Shown: positions 20,458 to 29,698, counted from the stretch's first letter. The stretch is 64,000 nt of DNA from Actinopolyspora lacussalsi (GCA_030803735.1 JAURUC010000001.1:2117501-2181500); one strand, 5' to 3'. A program made the numbers and translations. The notes: generated from the sequence alone by a model not told the origin.

Positions 20458-21510
20458 GTGCAGACAGCGACAACGACCTGGCCCGACCTGCTGAACCGGC
20501 TCGTCTCCCACGAGGATCTCTCGGTCGCCGAGACCTCCTGGGCCATGGACCAGGTCATGACCGGCGAAGCCACTCCAGCCAGGGTCGCGGCGTTCGCGGT
20601 CGCGCTGCGCGCCAAGGGCGAGAGCTCTTCCGAGATCATCGGAATGGCCGACACGATGCTCTCGCACGCACGGCAGCTCGACATCTCCACTCGTGCCGTC
20701 GACGTGGTGGGAACCGGCGGCGATCGTGCCGGTACGGTGAACATCTCCACGATGACCTCGATCGTGCTGGCCGCGTGCGGCGGCCCTGTGGTCAAGCACG
20801 GTAATCGCGCGGCCTCGTCGAAGTGCGGCACCGCCGACGTGCTCGAAGAGCTCGGAGTGGCGATCGACCTGCCGCCCGAGGGTGTCGAGCGATGTGTGAC
20901 GGAACTGGGGATCGGATTCTGCTTCGCGGGGCTGTTCCACCCCGCCTTCAAGCACACCTCCGCTCCCCGGCGGGAGATCGGCATTCCCACCGCGTTCAAC
21001 GTGCTCGGCCCGCTGACCAATCCGGCTCGCCCGACCAGTGGTCTGATCGGGTGCGCGGACCGCAGGCTGGCACCGGTCATGGCCGAGGTGTTCGCCCGAC
21101 GGGGCCACTCGGTACTGCTGGTCAGCGGGGACGACGGGATGGACGAGATCACCACGACGACGACCAGCACTGCCTGGGTCATCGGTGAGGGCGCCGTCCG
21201 GGGAGAGCGGATCGACCCCACCGCGTTGGGCCTGTCGTTGACCGAACCCGAACAGCTGCAGGGGGGCGACGCGACGGTGAACGCCGGAGTGGTCCGCGAT
21301 CTGCTGAACGGAACCCGAGGCCCGGTGCGGGACGCGGTCCTGCTGAACACCGCGGGGGCGATCGCGGCCTACGAGGGACCCATCACCGATCTGAACGGAA
21401 AACTGGCCGACGGCATCGAGCGCGCTGCCGAGGCCATCGACTCCGGCGCCGCCGCACGGCTGCTCGACTCCTGGGCGGAACTCTCCGGAAAACTGCGGGA
21501 GCACGGCTAA
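20458..21510 (+). CDS. trpD: Anthranilate phosphoribosyltransferase
   Basis: This 350-residue enzyme joins anthranilate and PRPP in tryptophan synthesis. The PRPP-binding motif is VVGTGGDRAGTVNIST, followed by the anthranilate-site signature VKHGNRAASSKCGTADVLEELG, then FAGLFHPAFKH and the metal-binding GDDGMDEIT. The length is normal for the family. The GTG at 20458 has GAGG 7 nt upstream. It is solitary here, as in mycobacteria, and lies on the opposite strand to the flanking respiratory genes. Confidence 0.96.
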   Translation: MQTATTTWPDLLNRLVSHEDLSVAETSWAMDQVMTGEATPARVAAFAVALRAKGESSSEIIGMADTMLSHARQLDISTRAVDVVGTGGDRAGTVNISTMTSIVLAACGGPVVKHGNRAASSKCGTADVLEELGVAIDLPPEGVERCVTELGIGFCFAGLFHPAFKHTSAPRREIGIPTAFNVLGPLTNPARPTSGLIGCADRRLAPVMAEVFARRGHSVLLVSGDDGMDEITTTTTSTAWVIGEGAVRGERIDPTALGLSLTEPEQLQGGDATVNAGVVRDLLNGTRGPVRDAVLLNTAGAIAAYEGPITDLNGKLADGIERAAEAIDSGAAARLLDSWAELSGKLREHG

Positions 21511-21695
21511 GCACGAACGAATCCGTCCCCGGCAGCACTACCCCGACGAGACCGGCTGCTCCGATCGGCTGGTCGTGGCACAGTTGAGCGATCCACACCT
21601 GGACCGCGGCGGGCGGAGCGCTGTTCGTGCTCTGTGACTCCACGGTTCTCCGCGATAGCGGCGGTGCTGTGCGGGCACGCGCACACCTCGGTACG

Positions 21696-21778
21696 GCGTC
21701 GATTTCTCGCGAAATCGACGCGCCCCACCCGATGCCGGGCCCCCGCGACGAGAGCCGCACGAAAGGTTCCGCCACGCG
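21696..21778. repeat. Composite repeat: hairpin copy 2 plus GGAACCT module (minus)
   Basis: At 21696-21721 an 11-bp perfect stem (GCGTCGATTTC with its complement) encloses a TCGC loop. Immediately adjacent, 21721-21778 is a minus-strand copy of the second module, with GGCGGAACCTTTCG, GCGGCTCTCG and GCATCGGGTGG in order. The element fills much of the 302-bp gap between the convergent trpD and Lrp/RAM genes (21511-21812). The rest of that gap shows nothing recognisable and no ordinary terminator. Confidence 0.85.
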
Positions 21779-21812
21779 ATCGAGCCGGCAAACCGACCGG
21801 AAGAGTTCGGCG

Positions 21813-22094
21813 TCAGGACTCCAGGCCGATGGAAAAGGCGGCCTCGGAGTCCTGCTTCGAGTACGACCGGAACGCGATGTGGGTGTCGGTGTCCACCACT
21901 CCGTCGACCTTGTTGATCGCGCCCGGCACGATCTCGGCGATCCGCTCGTGCTCGGACGCACGGATCACGGCGATCAGATCCACGTCGCCCGCACAGGAGT
22001 AGACCTCGGTGACACCGTCGATGTCGGCGATCTCCTGCGCGGCCTCCGTCAGGCGATCAGCGGCGGTTTGGATCAGCACGAACGCGGTAATCAC
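21813..22094 (-). CDS. Stand-alone Lrp/AsnC ligand-binding (RAM) domain protein
   Basis: This 93-residue protein is a RAM/AsnC_trans_reg domain without the DNA-binding half of Lrp regulators. The beta-alpha-beta-beta-alpha-beta pattern is visible: ITAFVLIQTAADRLTEAAQEI, GVTEVYSCAGDVDLIAVIRA, and VDGVVDTDTHIAFRSYS. Such small proteins usually form dimers or octamers that sense amino acids. The GTG at 22092-22094 follows GGAGGT by 8 nt. It lies just downstream of ctaF and converges on trpD. The ligand is unknown. Confidence 0.88.
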   Translation of the reverse strand: MITAFVLIQTAADRLTEAAQEIADIDGVTEVYSCAGDVDLIAVIRASEHERIAEIVPGAINKVDGVVDTDTHIAFRSYSKQDSEAAFSIGLES

Positions 22095-22164
22095 GGTTGC
22101 GGACCTCCTGCGGCGGCGGCTCGGCTCCCTCGCGTCGGCCGGACGTGAGGGAGCGTACTCGGGC

Positions 22165-22563
22165 TCACTCGTGGTTGGGGCCGGTGTGGTACTCGAAGAC
22201 GAGCCCGGAGACGGTGATCAGTACCGCGCCCGCGCTGAGCACGATCATCCAGACGTGGCCGAAGGCCAGGGCCACACCGGTCAGGGCCGAGGCCGCCGCC
22301 AGCCCGAAGGGCCAGTAGCTGCCGGGACTGAAGAACCCGAGGTCACCGGCACCGTCACTGATCTCGGCCTCCTCACGGTCCTCCGGACGCAACTCGATGC
22401 GACGAGCGACGAACTGGAAGTAGCTGCCGATCAGCAGTGACAGCGCACCGACCAGGATCAGCGCCACCGTCCCCACGGGTTCCTTGGCCCAGAGCCCGTA
22501 GACCAGGGCCGACAGGAAGAAGAAGAAGGTAATGATGTTGAAGATCTTGGCTTCGACCCTCAT
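22165..22563 (-). CDS. ctaF: Cytochrome c oxidase subunit IV (actinobacterial type)
   Basis: This 132-residue membrane protein matches the actinobacterial aa3 oxidase subunit IV. Four helices are visible: IITFFFFLSALVYGLWA, GTVALILVGALSLLIGSYFQF, FGLAAASALTGVALAFG and VWMIVLSAGAVLITVSGLVFEY. A charged loop (RRIELRPEDREEAE) and the family motif SPGSYWPFGLA sit in the middle. The ATG at 22561-22563 has GAGGA 4 nt upstream. It follows ctaC by 69 nt, giving a ctaC-ctaF operon as in Rv2200c-Rv2199c. Confidence 0.94.
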   Translation of the reverse strand: MRVEAKIFNIITFFFFLSALVYGLWAKEPVGTVALILVGALSLLIGSYFQFVARRIELRPEDREEAEISDGAGDLGFFSPGSYWPFGLAAASALTGVALAFGHVWMIVLSAGAVLITVSGLVFEYHTGPNHE

Positions 22564-22632
22564 GGAGTCCTCACTCTCACCCCGTACGCCGCGTCCGGCG
22601 CACTCGTGTGACCTGGTTTCCCGTCGACACCG

Positions 22633-23574
22633 TCAGTTACCCGCGCCGACGGCCTGACCATCCTGCCGCGGACTCGAGCTCTGCCGGTCCGGATCGAACG
22701 GGATAGTCGTCACCGAGTTCGGGTTGCAGAGCTCACCGCAGTCCATCTCGGTCAACGCCTCGGCCGTGGTGTAGGGCTGGCCCGTGCTCGGGTTCACCTG
22801 CGTACGCAGGTCCATGAAGCGCTCGAACTTGTCCGGTGAGAGCGCACGCACCTCGAAGTTCATCATCGAGTGGTAGGTACCGCACAGTTCGGCGCAGCGT
22901 CCGACGAACGATCCCTCACGGTCGATCGCGTTCTGGAAGACGTTGTCCTGGTTGTTCTTGTCCGGGTGCGGGAAAGTGTCCCGCTTGAAGTGGAACTTGG
23001 GGACGAAGAACGAGTGGATGACGTCCTTGGAGCTGAGCCGGTACTCGACGTTGGAGTCGGTCGGCAACACCAACAGCGGCGTCCAGTCGGTGGTGCCGAC
23101 GGTGTTGACCGCTTCACCGTCCGGGGTGGTGTAACCCGGGTAGCGGAACTCCCAGTTCCACTGGAACGAGATCACGTCGACGGCGACGTCCGGCTCCTCC
23201 TCGGCCTGCACCTCCTGCTGCGTCGTGGCAGTGAAGTAGAACAGCACGACGACCATCACGAAGGGGATGACCGTGTATATGATCTCGAGCGGGTTGTTGT
23301 ACTGGAACTGACGAGGCAGCTCGTCACTCTTCTTGCGGTGGAAGGCCACCGTCCAGAAGATCAGTCCCCATACGAGCACACCAACCGCGAGAGCCGCGAT
23401 CACCGACCAGGTCCAGAGCTGGCGCATCGACTCGGCGTCACTGGTGACACCGGTGGGCCAGCCGAACCGCAGGACCTGGTCAGGGGAGCAGCCCGTGGCC
23501 ACGACACACACCAAGCCGACCAGTCCACCGACCTTGACCAGCCGTGGCACTCGGGTCCCGTCCTTCAGGGCCAC
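22633..23574 (-). CDS. ctaC: Cytochrome c oxidase subunit II
   Basis: This 313-residue subunit carries the CuA centre that accepts electrons from QcrC. A lipoprotein-type signal ends at ATGC (Cys29). Two helices follow (LWTWSVIAALAVGVLVWGLIFW, IIYTVIPFVMVVVLFYF), then the cupredoxin domain with VISFQWNWEFRYPG, DVIHSFFVPKFHFKRD and the CuA motif RCAELCGTYHSMM. A C-terminal extension after the CuA domain contains a further Cys pair (DCGELC), whose role is unclear. The GTG at 23572-23574 follows GAGGAGG by 9 nt, so the 61 upstream in-frame codons are excluded. Confidence 0.94.
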   Translation of the reverse strand: MALKDGTRVPRLVKVGGLVGLVCVVATGCSPDQVLRFGWPTGVTSDAESMRQLWTWSVIAALAVGVLVWGLIFWTVAFHRKKSDELPRQFQYNNPLEIIYTVIPFVMVVVLFYFTATTQQEVQAEEEPDVAVDVISFQWNWEFRYPGYTTPDGEAVNTVGTTDWTPLLVLPTDSNVEYRLSSKDVIHSFFVPKFHFKRDTFPHPDKNNQDNVFQNAIDREGSFVGRCAELCGTYHSMMNFEVRALSPDKFERFMDLRTQVNPSTGQPYTTAEALTEMDCGELCNPNSVTTIPFDPDRQSSSPRQDGQAVGAGN

Positions 23575-23938
23575 TGCGCGACGCCTCCTCCATGTGAAAC
23601 TCACCGGCACGGCGCTGGCGTTGATCCCCGCCTCGCGTTCGGGACGGAAGATCGGCCGCCGGAATACTGTAGCGACCCTAGCCCAGTAGTAGCCGCGATA
23701 CTGCTCCGGGGTCACGACACCGCCCGAATCATGGTCGTGCCCGTGACCGAAGATCACCAGTCAGTCACTCCGCCGTACGACGCGCGGTGAACACCGGGCG
23801 CCGTCGACCGGAGCACCGGCACAATGAACCCGTGCGTGCGGTTCGCCCGCAGGCGCACGGCATACTGTAGAACCGGATCACCCCTATTGGGCTTGAGCGA
23901 AACCCGACAACCCGCGACACGAGAGGTGCGCGAGACGC
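23575..23938. promoter_or_regulatory. Divergent ctaC/asnB promoter region
   Basis: These 364 bases must drive both genes. ATACTGTAG occurs twice (from about 23662 and 23862). The second contains TACTGT at 23863-23868, a plausible -10 for asnB with a roughly 65-nt leader. The complement of the first reads TACAGT, a plausible -10 for ctaC with a roughly 80-nt leader. No GlnR box or riboswitch was found. Confidence 0.5.
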
Positions 23939-25867
23939 GTGTGCGGCCTGCTTGGACTGGTTTGTCCCACCGAAGAGAACGCAAGCAACGCAACGAACGC
24001 GGTGGCCAACGCGCTGCCGTGTCAGCGGCACCGAGGACCGGACGAGAGTGACACGTGGCAGGGCGGCGAGGTCGTCTTCGGTTTCAACCGCCTGTCGGTC
24101 ATCGACGTCGAGCATTCGCACCAGCCGCTGAGCTGGGGGCCGCCGGAATCACCGGGCAGGTACACGATCCTGTTCAACGGTGAGATCTACAACTACCTCG
24201 AACTGCGGGCCGAACTGACCGAGCAGTACGGCGCCGCGTTCAACACCGACGGGGACAGCGAGACGATCATCGTCGCCTACCACTACCTCGGGACTTCGAT
24301 GGTGGGGCGGCTGCGCGGGATGTTCGCGTTCCTGATCTGGGACAACGACCGGCACATGGTGTTCGGCGCCAGGGATCCCTTCGGGATCAAGCCGATGTAC
24401 TACGCGACCGGCCCCAACGGGGTCGGTTTCGCCAGTGAGAAGAAGAGTCTGCTGCACCTCGCGGCGACGCTGGGGATCAACGAGGACGTCGACCGGCGTT
24501 CGCTGCAGCACTACCTGCTGCTGCAGTACGTACCGGAGCCGGAATCGCTGCACCGTTCGATCAGGCGGATCGAGTCGGGCACCTCGTTCACCGTGGCCCC
24601 GGGTGGGCAACTGGTCACCGAGCGGTACTTCTCCCCCAACTTCACCTCACGTGAGATTCACAACGACGGCGAGGCCAACCGGCTGCACAACGAGATCGTC
24701 GACGTGATGCGCGACTCGGTGGCCAAGCACATGCGTGCCGATGTCACCGTCGGTGCCTTCCTCTCCGGCGGAATCGACTCGACGGCGATCGCCGCGCTTG
24801 CCAAGGAGCACAATCCGGACCTGATCACGTTCACCACCGGGTTCGAGCGGCAGGGCTACTCGGAAGTGGACGTGGCCGCGGAATCGGCGGCGGCCATCGG
24901 GGTGAAGCACGTCGTGCGTACGGTCTCCGCCGAGGAGATGATGCGGACGCTGCCGCTGATCATCTGGTACCTGGACGATCCGGTGGCGGACCCCGCGCTC
25001 GTTCCGCTGTGGTTCATCGCCAGGGAGGCGCGCAAGCACGTCAAGGTCGTGCTCTCCGGCGAGGGCGCCGACGAACTGTTCGGCGGGTACTCGATCTACC
25101 GGGAACCGCTCTCGTTGGCCCCGTTCGAGCGGGTCCCCGGATCCGTGCGCAAGGTGATGGGTCGGGTCTCGACCGCGATTCCGGAAGGGGTGCGCGGCAA
25201 GGACCTGCTCCGGCGGGGTGCGCTGCCGTTGGAGGAACGCTACTACGGCAACGCGCGGATCTTCCGCGACGACGAGTTGCGGAACCTGCTGCCGGACTAC
25301 GACCCGCATGTTTCGCACACCGACGTGACGGCGGCGGCCTACCGGACCTCGCAGGGCTGGGACCCGGTGACCCGGATGCAGCACGTGGACCTGTTCACCT
25401 GGCTGCGGGGAGACATCCTCGTCAAGGCCGACAAGGTGACCATGGCCAATTCCCTGGAACTGCGGGTCCCGTTCCTCGACAACGAGGTGTTCCGGACGGC
25501 GAGCACGATCCCGCTGGAACAGAAGATCACCAAGGACACCACCAAGTACGCGCTGCGCCGTGCGCTGGCCAAGGTGGTTCCCGGCCACGTGCTCAACCGG
25601 CGCAAGCTCGGTTTCCCCGTGCCGATCCGCCACTGGTTGCGGGACGAGATGCACGACTGGGCACGCGACATCATCAAGGAGTCCCAGACCGACGCCCTGC
25701 TGAACAAACCGGCGGTGCTGCAGCTGCTGGAGGAGCACCGTTCCGGAGTGCTGGACCACAGTCGCAGGCTGTGGGCGCTGCTGGTGTTCATGATCTGGCA
25801 CGGGATATTCGTGGAGAACCGGCTCACGCCCCAGGTGCCGGAGCCCCACTACCCCGTGAAGCTCTAG
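23939..25867 (+). CDS. asnB: Asparagine synthetase (glutamine-hydrolysing)
   Basis: This 642-residue enzyme has an N-terminal class II glutaminase domain with nucleophile Cys2 (MCGLLGL), followed by HRGPDES, FNGEIYNYLELR and DGDSETII. The C-terminal synthetase domain carries the PP-loop FLSGGIDSTAIAAL, then VVLSGEGADELFGGY and LELRVPFLD. It makes asparagine from aspartate, glutamine and ATP, or acts as an amidotransferase on peptidoglycan or other acceptors, as some actinobacterial AsnB do. The start is GTG 23939, fixed by the need for Cys at position 2. It is the positional ortholog of Rv2201. Confidence 0.94.
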   Translation: MCGLLGLVCPTEENASNATNAVANALPCQRHRGPDESDTWQGGEVVFGFNRLSVIDVEHSHQPLSWGPPESPGRYTILFNGEIYNYLELRAELTEQYGAAFNTDGDSETIIVAYHYLGTSMVGRLRGMFAFLIWDNDRHMVFGARDPFGIKPMYYATGPNGVGFASEKKSLLHLAATLGINEDVDRRSLQHYLLLQYVPEPESLHRSIRRIESGTSFTVAPGGQLVTERYFSPNFTSREIHNDGEANRLHNEIVDVMRDSVAKHMRADVTVGAFLSGGIDSTAIAALAKEHNPDLITFTTGFERQGYSEVDVAAESAAAIGVKHVVRTVSAEEMMRTLPLIIWYLDDPVADPALVPLWFIAREARKHVKVVLSGEGADELFGGYSIYREPLSLAPFERVPGSVRKVMGRVSTAIPEGVRGKDLLRRGALPLEERYYGNARIFRDDELRNLLPDYDPHVSHTDVTAAAYRTSQGWDPVTRMQHVDLFTWLRGDILVKADKVTMANSLELRVPFLDNEVFRTASTIPLEQKITKDTTKYALRRALAKVVPGHVLNRRKLGFPVPIRHWLRDEMHDWARDIIKESQTDALLNKPAVLQLLEEHRSGVLDHSRRLWALLVFMIWHGIFVENRLTPQVPEPHYPVKL

Positions 25868-25914
25868 TGGATCTCTAGATTCCTCTCGGCTCGGTTTGCG
25901 CGACGGTGCGGACA

Positions 25915-26017
25915 GCGGAACCTCTGGCACGGCTCTCGCTGCAGGGTGCCCCGACATCGGGTAGTCACTACACAACGTCGGGGCCGTCCTCGCGAGAGCC
26001 GCACCGGAGAACCCGCG
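25915..26017. repeat. GGAACCT module, head-to-head inverted pair
   Basis: A plus-strand copy (25915-25963: GCGGAACCTC, then ACGGCTCTCGCTGC, GTGCCCCGACATCGGGTAG) faces an inverted, more diverged copy at 25977-26017 (CGTCGGGGCC, CGCGAGAGCCGCACCGG, AGAACC). A 13-nt spacer separates them. The pair lies downstream of asnB in the 325-bp gap 25868-26192, which carries no gene, and could fold into one long imperfect hairpin. Confidence 0.8.
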
Positions 26018-26063
26018 GCGGTGCCGACTGCGGGAGTGGTCGGAGTTCGGCACCACGTCGCAC

Positions 26064-26168
26064 CGGCGCGGCGATTTCGCGAGAAATCGACGCCCACCCG
26101 GGCCGGACCACCTCACGCACCGGGCTCGCTCTCCCAGCGGCGCGGCGATTTCGCGAGAAATCGACGCC
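26064..26168. repeat. Interspersed hairpin repeat, copies 3 and 4 in tandem
   Basis: Two identical 31-bp segments at 26064-26094 and 26138-26168 each contain CGATTTC GCGA GAAATCG with GCGCGG and ACGCC flanks. They lie in the same orientation, 74 bp apart, between the convergent asnB and flavin oxidoreductase genes. Exact identity suggests recent duplication or conversion. Confidence 0.9.
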
Positions 26169-26192
26169 GCAGCGGCGGTCGAGTGGCGGTGT

Positions 26193-27620
26193 TCAGCCGG
26201 CGGTCGGGGTCGGCGTCGCGGTGCTCCGGTCCGGCGCGGCAGCGGGAACAATGTCGTGCCAGCGGTTGAAGACGTTGTCCGGGTCGTACTCCGCCTTGAC
26301 CCGTGCGAGTCGCCGGTAGTTGTCGTCGCCGTAACCGGCCACCACCCGCTCGTGCCCCTCGTCACCGATGAAGTTGAGGTAGACGGCTCCGGTGGTCCAC
26401 GGCCGCATGTCCGCACGGAGCTCGCGCACCCAGCGGATGGCCTGCTCGTCGGTGGCGGCGTCCGACCACAGCCCGAGCGGGTGGACCACCCACGGAACCG
26501 CGCGGTCGGACATCGCCGCACCCACCCCGTTGGCCGAGACCGCGCCACCCCACGGCAACAGCGCGTGCTGCGCCGGGGACGGCACCGGCATGTCGTTCGC
26601 CCGGGCGCAGAACCGGTCCAGCGCCTCGTCGGGCAGCTCGGCCATGTGTTCGGCCGACCAGTAGTTGCGGTATCCGGGTGGATCGTCCAGCAGTGACTGC
26701 AGGTCGGCGTAGTCGATGTCGGTGATCAGTTGTCCGGCGGGGCGCATCCCCAGCAGCGGCCGGATCCGCTCGCGCAGCTCAGATTCGTTGCCCATGAAAG
26801 TGACCAGGACGGCACAGCACAGCGTGTCGACGAGTTCGGGCGGCACGAAATCCTCCGGCGGCCCGGTCAGGTAGATCAGCCCACCGCTGATCTCGTCCGG
26901 TGCTCCCGCGATGAAATCGCGATACTCGCCCGCCACGGCGCGACCCCGTGCCGCGGGCCAGAGCAACAACGCCATCGAGAATTCCGGAATCTCGTGCAAC
27001 CGGAATGTCAACGAGGTGGCGATCCCGAAATTGCCTCCCCCGCCGTGCAGTGCCCAGAACAGTTCCGGATTCCGTTCCGCGTCGGCTGTCACCCGATCTC
27101 CCGAAGCGGTGACGAGCTCGACCGACACCAGGCTGTCGCAGGCCAGTCCCCATTTCCGTTCCATCCAGCCGGAACCGCCGCCGAGGGTCAGTCCGGCCAC
27201 TCCGGTCGTGGAGACCCGGCCTCCGGTGGTGGCGAGCTTGTAGGGGCGTCCCGCCCCGTCGAACTCTCCCCAGAGCGTGCCGCCGCCCACCGTGGCCAAC
27301 CGGCTCTGCGGCTCCACCGTCACCCGGTTGAACCGGCGCATGTCGATGACCAGCCCACCGTCGACAAGACCCGCACCGGCGACGCTGTGCCCGCCGCCGC
27401 GCACCGCGAGCTCGAGGTCGTGTTCCCTGGCGAAGTCCAGGGCCCGGCGGATGTCGTCGATGTCGGCGCAGGCCGCGATCACGGCGGGCCGCGATTCGAT
27501 CATCGCGTTGAAGATCTCACGCTGTCTCTCGTAGTCCGCGTCGCGCGGTGTGTGAATCACACCGTGGAAACCGCCGCGGAGTCGATCGACAGTCGCCGGG
27601 TCCACATCCCGCACTGTCAT
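26193..27620 (-). CDS. FAD-linked oxidoreductase (PCMH/BBE type)
   Basis: This 475-residue flavoprotein has an N-terminal PCMH FAD-binding domain and a C-terminal berberine-bridge domain. RGGGHSVAGAG holds the probable covalent FAD ligand His78. TTGVAGLTLGGGSGW lacks the Cys seen in bicovalent enzymes, so a single covalent bond is expected. LFWALHGGGGNFGIATSLTF and VKAEYDPDNVFN complete the pattern. Relatives oxidise sugars, alcohols or natural-product intermediates; the substrate here is unknown. ATG 27618-27620 has GAGG 8 nt upstream. No Mycobacterium counterpart is expected at this position; together with flanking repeats and a gene remnant it forms an accessory patch. Confidence 0.9.
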   Translation of the reverse strand: MTVRDVDPATVDRLRGGFHGVIHTPRDADYERQREIFNAMIESRPAVIAACADIDDIRRALDFAREHDLELAVRGGGHSVAGAGLVDGGLVIDMRRFNRVTVEPQSRLATVGGGTLWGEFDGAGRPYKLATTGGRVSTTGVAGLTLGGGSGWMERKWGLACDSLVSVELVTASGDRVTADAERNPELFWALHGGGGNFGIATSLTFRLHEIPEFSMALLLWPAARGRAVAGEYRDFIAGAPDEISGGLIYLTGPPEDFVPPELVDTLCCAVLVTFMGNESELRERIRPLLGMRPAGQLITDIDYADLQSLLDDPPGYRNYWSAEHMAELPDEALDRFCARANDMPVPSPAQHALLPWGGAVSANGVGAAMSDRAVPWVVHPLGLWSDAATDEQAIRWVRELRADMRPWTTGAVYLNFIGDEGHERVVAGYGDDNYRRLARVKAEYDPDNVFNRWHDIVPAAAPDRSTATPTPTAG

Positions 27621-28381
27621 GTCCGGTCACCTCGGATCCCGGGGAACTACGTCTGGGACGCGGGCGGGCCGCATCGAGCCGCCCGTTATACGGACACTAA
27701 GGAGTGCGGGCGGGTGAGGACAGAGCACGAAGTCCATAGCACCCGGCAGGTACTCCGGCTTCGACCGCCACCGCCCGGTGCCCGGAACTCCACCGGGGCA
27801 CCGGGCTCTCACGGTCGGTCGCCACCGCACCGTTCAGTCGGTGTAGCGCCGGGCCACCACGTCCGGTGTCTCCAGATTCCTGCCCGCGTCCATGTTGTTC
27901 GCCAGCTGGACGAACTGGGTCATGGACCACGCGAGCGGAGTGGCCGATCCGGTTCCCTCCCCGAACACGAAGCCGTTTTCGAACGGCCCGCCCTCCTCGT
28001 TCCCCGCTTCGGCGGTAATCCCATCATCGATTCCTTTCCAGTGCTCGAAAGGTCGGCGAAACATTTCCCGGGCATCGCACAACGCCCGGCCGACGATTCG
28101 TCCGCGACGGTGTTCTACATACGCAACAGGACTTGCGCAATCGATAAAGAAGAGTCCCCTGGAAAACGACATCTTGCGGCTGTTCAGAATTTCGGGAACG
28201 CCGTCCGAGAAACCCCCGGAGGAACCGGAACCGCCAAAAGGAGACGCCGAGAGGGTTTCCGCGCTTTTCCGCGATACTCCGAAAAGGGCATTCCGAGCGC
28301 CGCCGCGAACCACCGGATCACGCGAGGTAGTCGCCTCACCACGCTCCCGCTGCCGAATGTGAATCTTCTACCCTGGGCGGT
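27621..28381. other. 761-bp region with gene remnant and lower GC content
   Basis: The region between the flavin oxidoreductase and proA carries no intact gene. Its right half (about 28000-28330) is visibly less GC-rich than its surroundings (for example GCAATCGATAAAGAAGAG). The left part holds a glucoamylase-like remnant on the minus strand. The far right end contains the proA promoter: TACCCT at 28369-28374, 7 nt before the GTG start. Confidence 0.65.
27834..27986 (-). pseudogene. Remnant of a GH15 glucoamylase/glucodextranase-like gene, C-terminal end
   Basis: About 50 codons read NGFVFGEGTGSATPLAWSMTQF and continue VQLANNMDAGRNLETPDVVA. This strongly resembles the C terminus of GH15-type glucan hydrolases, where SATPLAWSMAQFVRLA is a conserved segment. 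The preceding 110 codons of the same frame do not look like the family's catalytic barrel, and no start or catalytic glutamates are visible. The rest of the gene therefore appears deleted or scrambled. The match is from memory of family motifs, not a search. Confidence 0.6.
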
Positions 28382-29698
28382 GTGAGCACCACTATGCCGG
28401 AAAAGTCACCCACGGGTTCCGCCGCCGGAGCGGACACCGGCCGGGAGGAGATCCTGGCCGCGGCGCGCGGTGCCCGCGAGGCCGCCGCCGAGTTCGCCGC
28501 CGCGACCCGGGACACCAAGGACACCCTGCTGAACGCGATGGCCGACGCGTTGGCACGCCGCTCCGGAGAGGTTCTCGACGCCAACGAGCTCGACCTCACG
28601 GCGGCACGCGACTCCGGGATGCCGGAGGCGATGCTGGATCGCCTGAAACTGACCGAATCACGCGTGGCGGAGGTCGCCTCCGGGCTGCGTACGGTGGCGG
28701 GGCTGCCGGATCCGGTCGGGGAGACGGTGCGCGGCAGCATGCTGCCGAACGGGCTGGAGTTGCGACAGGTGCGGGTGCCGCTCGGGGTGGTCGGCATCGT
28801 CTACGAGGGGCGTCCGAACGTCACCGTGGACGCGGCCGGACTGACCCTGAAATCGGGTAACGCCGTGTTGTTGCGCGGCTCCTCCTCGGCGGTACGTTCC
28901 AACACCGCGCTGGTGTCGATCCTGCGGGACGTGCTGGTCGAATCCGGCTTCTCCCCGAATCTGGTGACGCTGTTGCCGTGTGCGGACCGTTCCTCGGTGG
29001 GGCACCTGGTCACCGCGCGTGGCCTCGTGGACCTGGTGATCCCACGCGGTGGTGCCGGACTGATCAACGCGGTGGTCGAGGAGGCGACGGTGCCGGTCAT
29101 CGAGACCGGCGTGGGTAACTGTCACGTCTACGTGGACCGCGCCGCCGACGCGGAAAAGACACGGCAAGTGGTCCGCAACGCCAAGACGCGCCGGGTCAGC
29201 GTGTGCAACGCGGCGGAGACGCTGCTGGTGCACCGGGAGGTCGCCGAGACGCTGCTGCCGGGGCTGGCCCGGGAACTGGTCGAGGCCGGGGTGACGTTGC
29301 ACGCGGACGAGCGTGCTGCCGAGGCGATCGGGAACGCGGCACCGGTCACTCCCGCCACCGAGCAGGACTGGGACACCGAGTACCTGTCGATGGACCTGGC
29401 GGTGGCGGTGGTCGACTCCCCGGACGAGGCGATGGCGCACATCGCACGACACGGCACGGGGCACACCGAGGCCATCGTCAGCGAGGACGTCTCCACCGTC
29501 CGCCGATTCACCACGCGGGTCGACTCAGCCGCGGTCGTGGTCAACGCGTCCACCGCTTTCACCGATGGCGGCCAGTTCGGCATGGGAGCCGAGATCGGGA
29601 TCTCGACGCAGAAGCTGCACGCCCGCGGCCCGATGGCGCTGCCGGAACTGACCACGACGAAGTGGCTCGTCTGGGGTGACGGACACACCCGCCCCTGA
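28382..29698 (+). CDS. proA: Gamma-glutamyl phosphate reductase
   Basis: This 438-residue aldehyde-dehydrogenase-fold enzyme makes glutamate 5-semialdehyde for proline synthesis. Recognisable blocks are [30 protein letters not shown], the catalytic Cys in [28 protein letters not shown], and [20 protein letters not shown]. The first 20 residues are a family-variable extension. The GTG at 28382 follows TACCCT by 7 nt, a leaderless pattern with no ribosome site. proB is not in the window. Confidence 0.96.
   Translation: MSTTMPEKSPTGSAAGADTGREEILAAARGAREAAAEFAAATRDTKDTLLNAMADALARRSGEVLDANELDLTAARDSGMPEAMLDRLKLTESRVAEVASGLRTVAGLPDPVGETVRGSMLPNGLELRQVRVPLGVVGIVYEGRPNVTVDAAGLTLKSGNAVLLRGSSSAVRSNTALVSILRDVLVESGFSPNLVTLLPCADRSSVGHLVTARGLVDLVIPRGGAGLINAVVEEATVPVIETGVGNCHVYVDRAADAEKTRQVVRNAKTRRVSVCNAAETLLVHREVAETLLPGLARELVEAGVTLHADERAAEAIGNAAPVTPATEQDWDTEYLSMDLAVAVVDSPDEAMAHIARHGTGHTEAIVSEDVSTVRRFTTRVDSAAVVVNASTAFTDGGQFGMGAEIGISTQKLHARGPMALPELTTTKWLVWGDGHTRP

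Noticed and set aside
24647..26548. 633-codon minus-strand frame opposite asnB
   Set aside because: Antisense shadow of asnB that runs across the repeat cluster; low-complexity composition.
27834..28313. 159-codon ORF as an intact gene
   Set aside because: Only its last 50 codons resemble a known family, the start region is low in coding signal, and no ribosome site or leaderless pattern precedes it.
26730..28385. 551-codon plus-strand frame opposite the flavin oxidoreductase
   Set aside because: Antisense of a clear FAD enzyme; its translation shows no motif and continues through the noncoding region.
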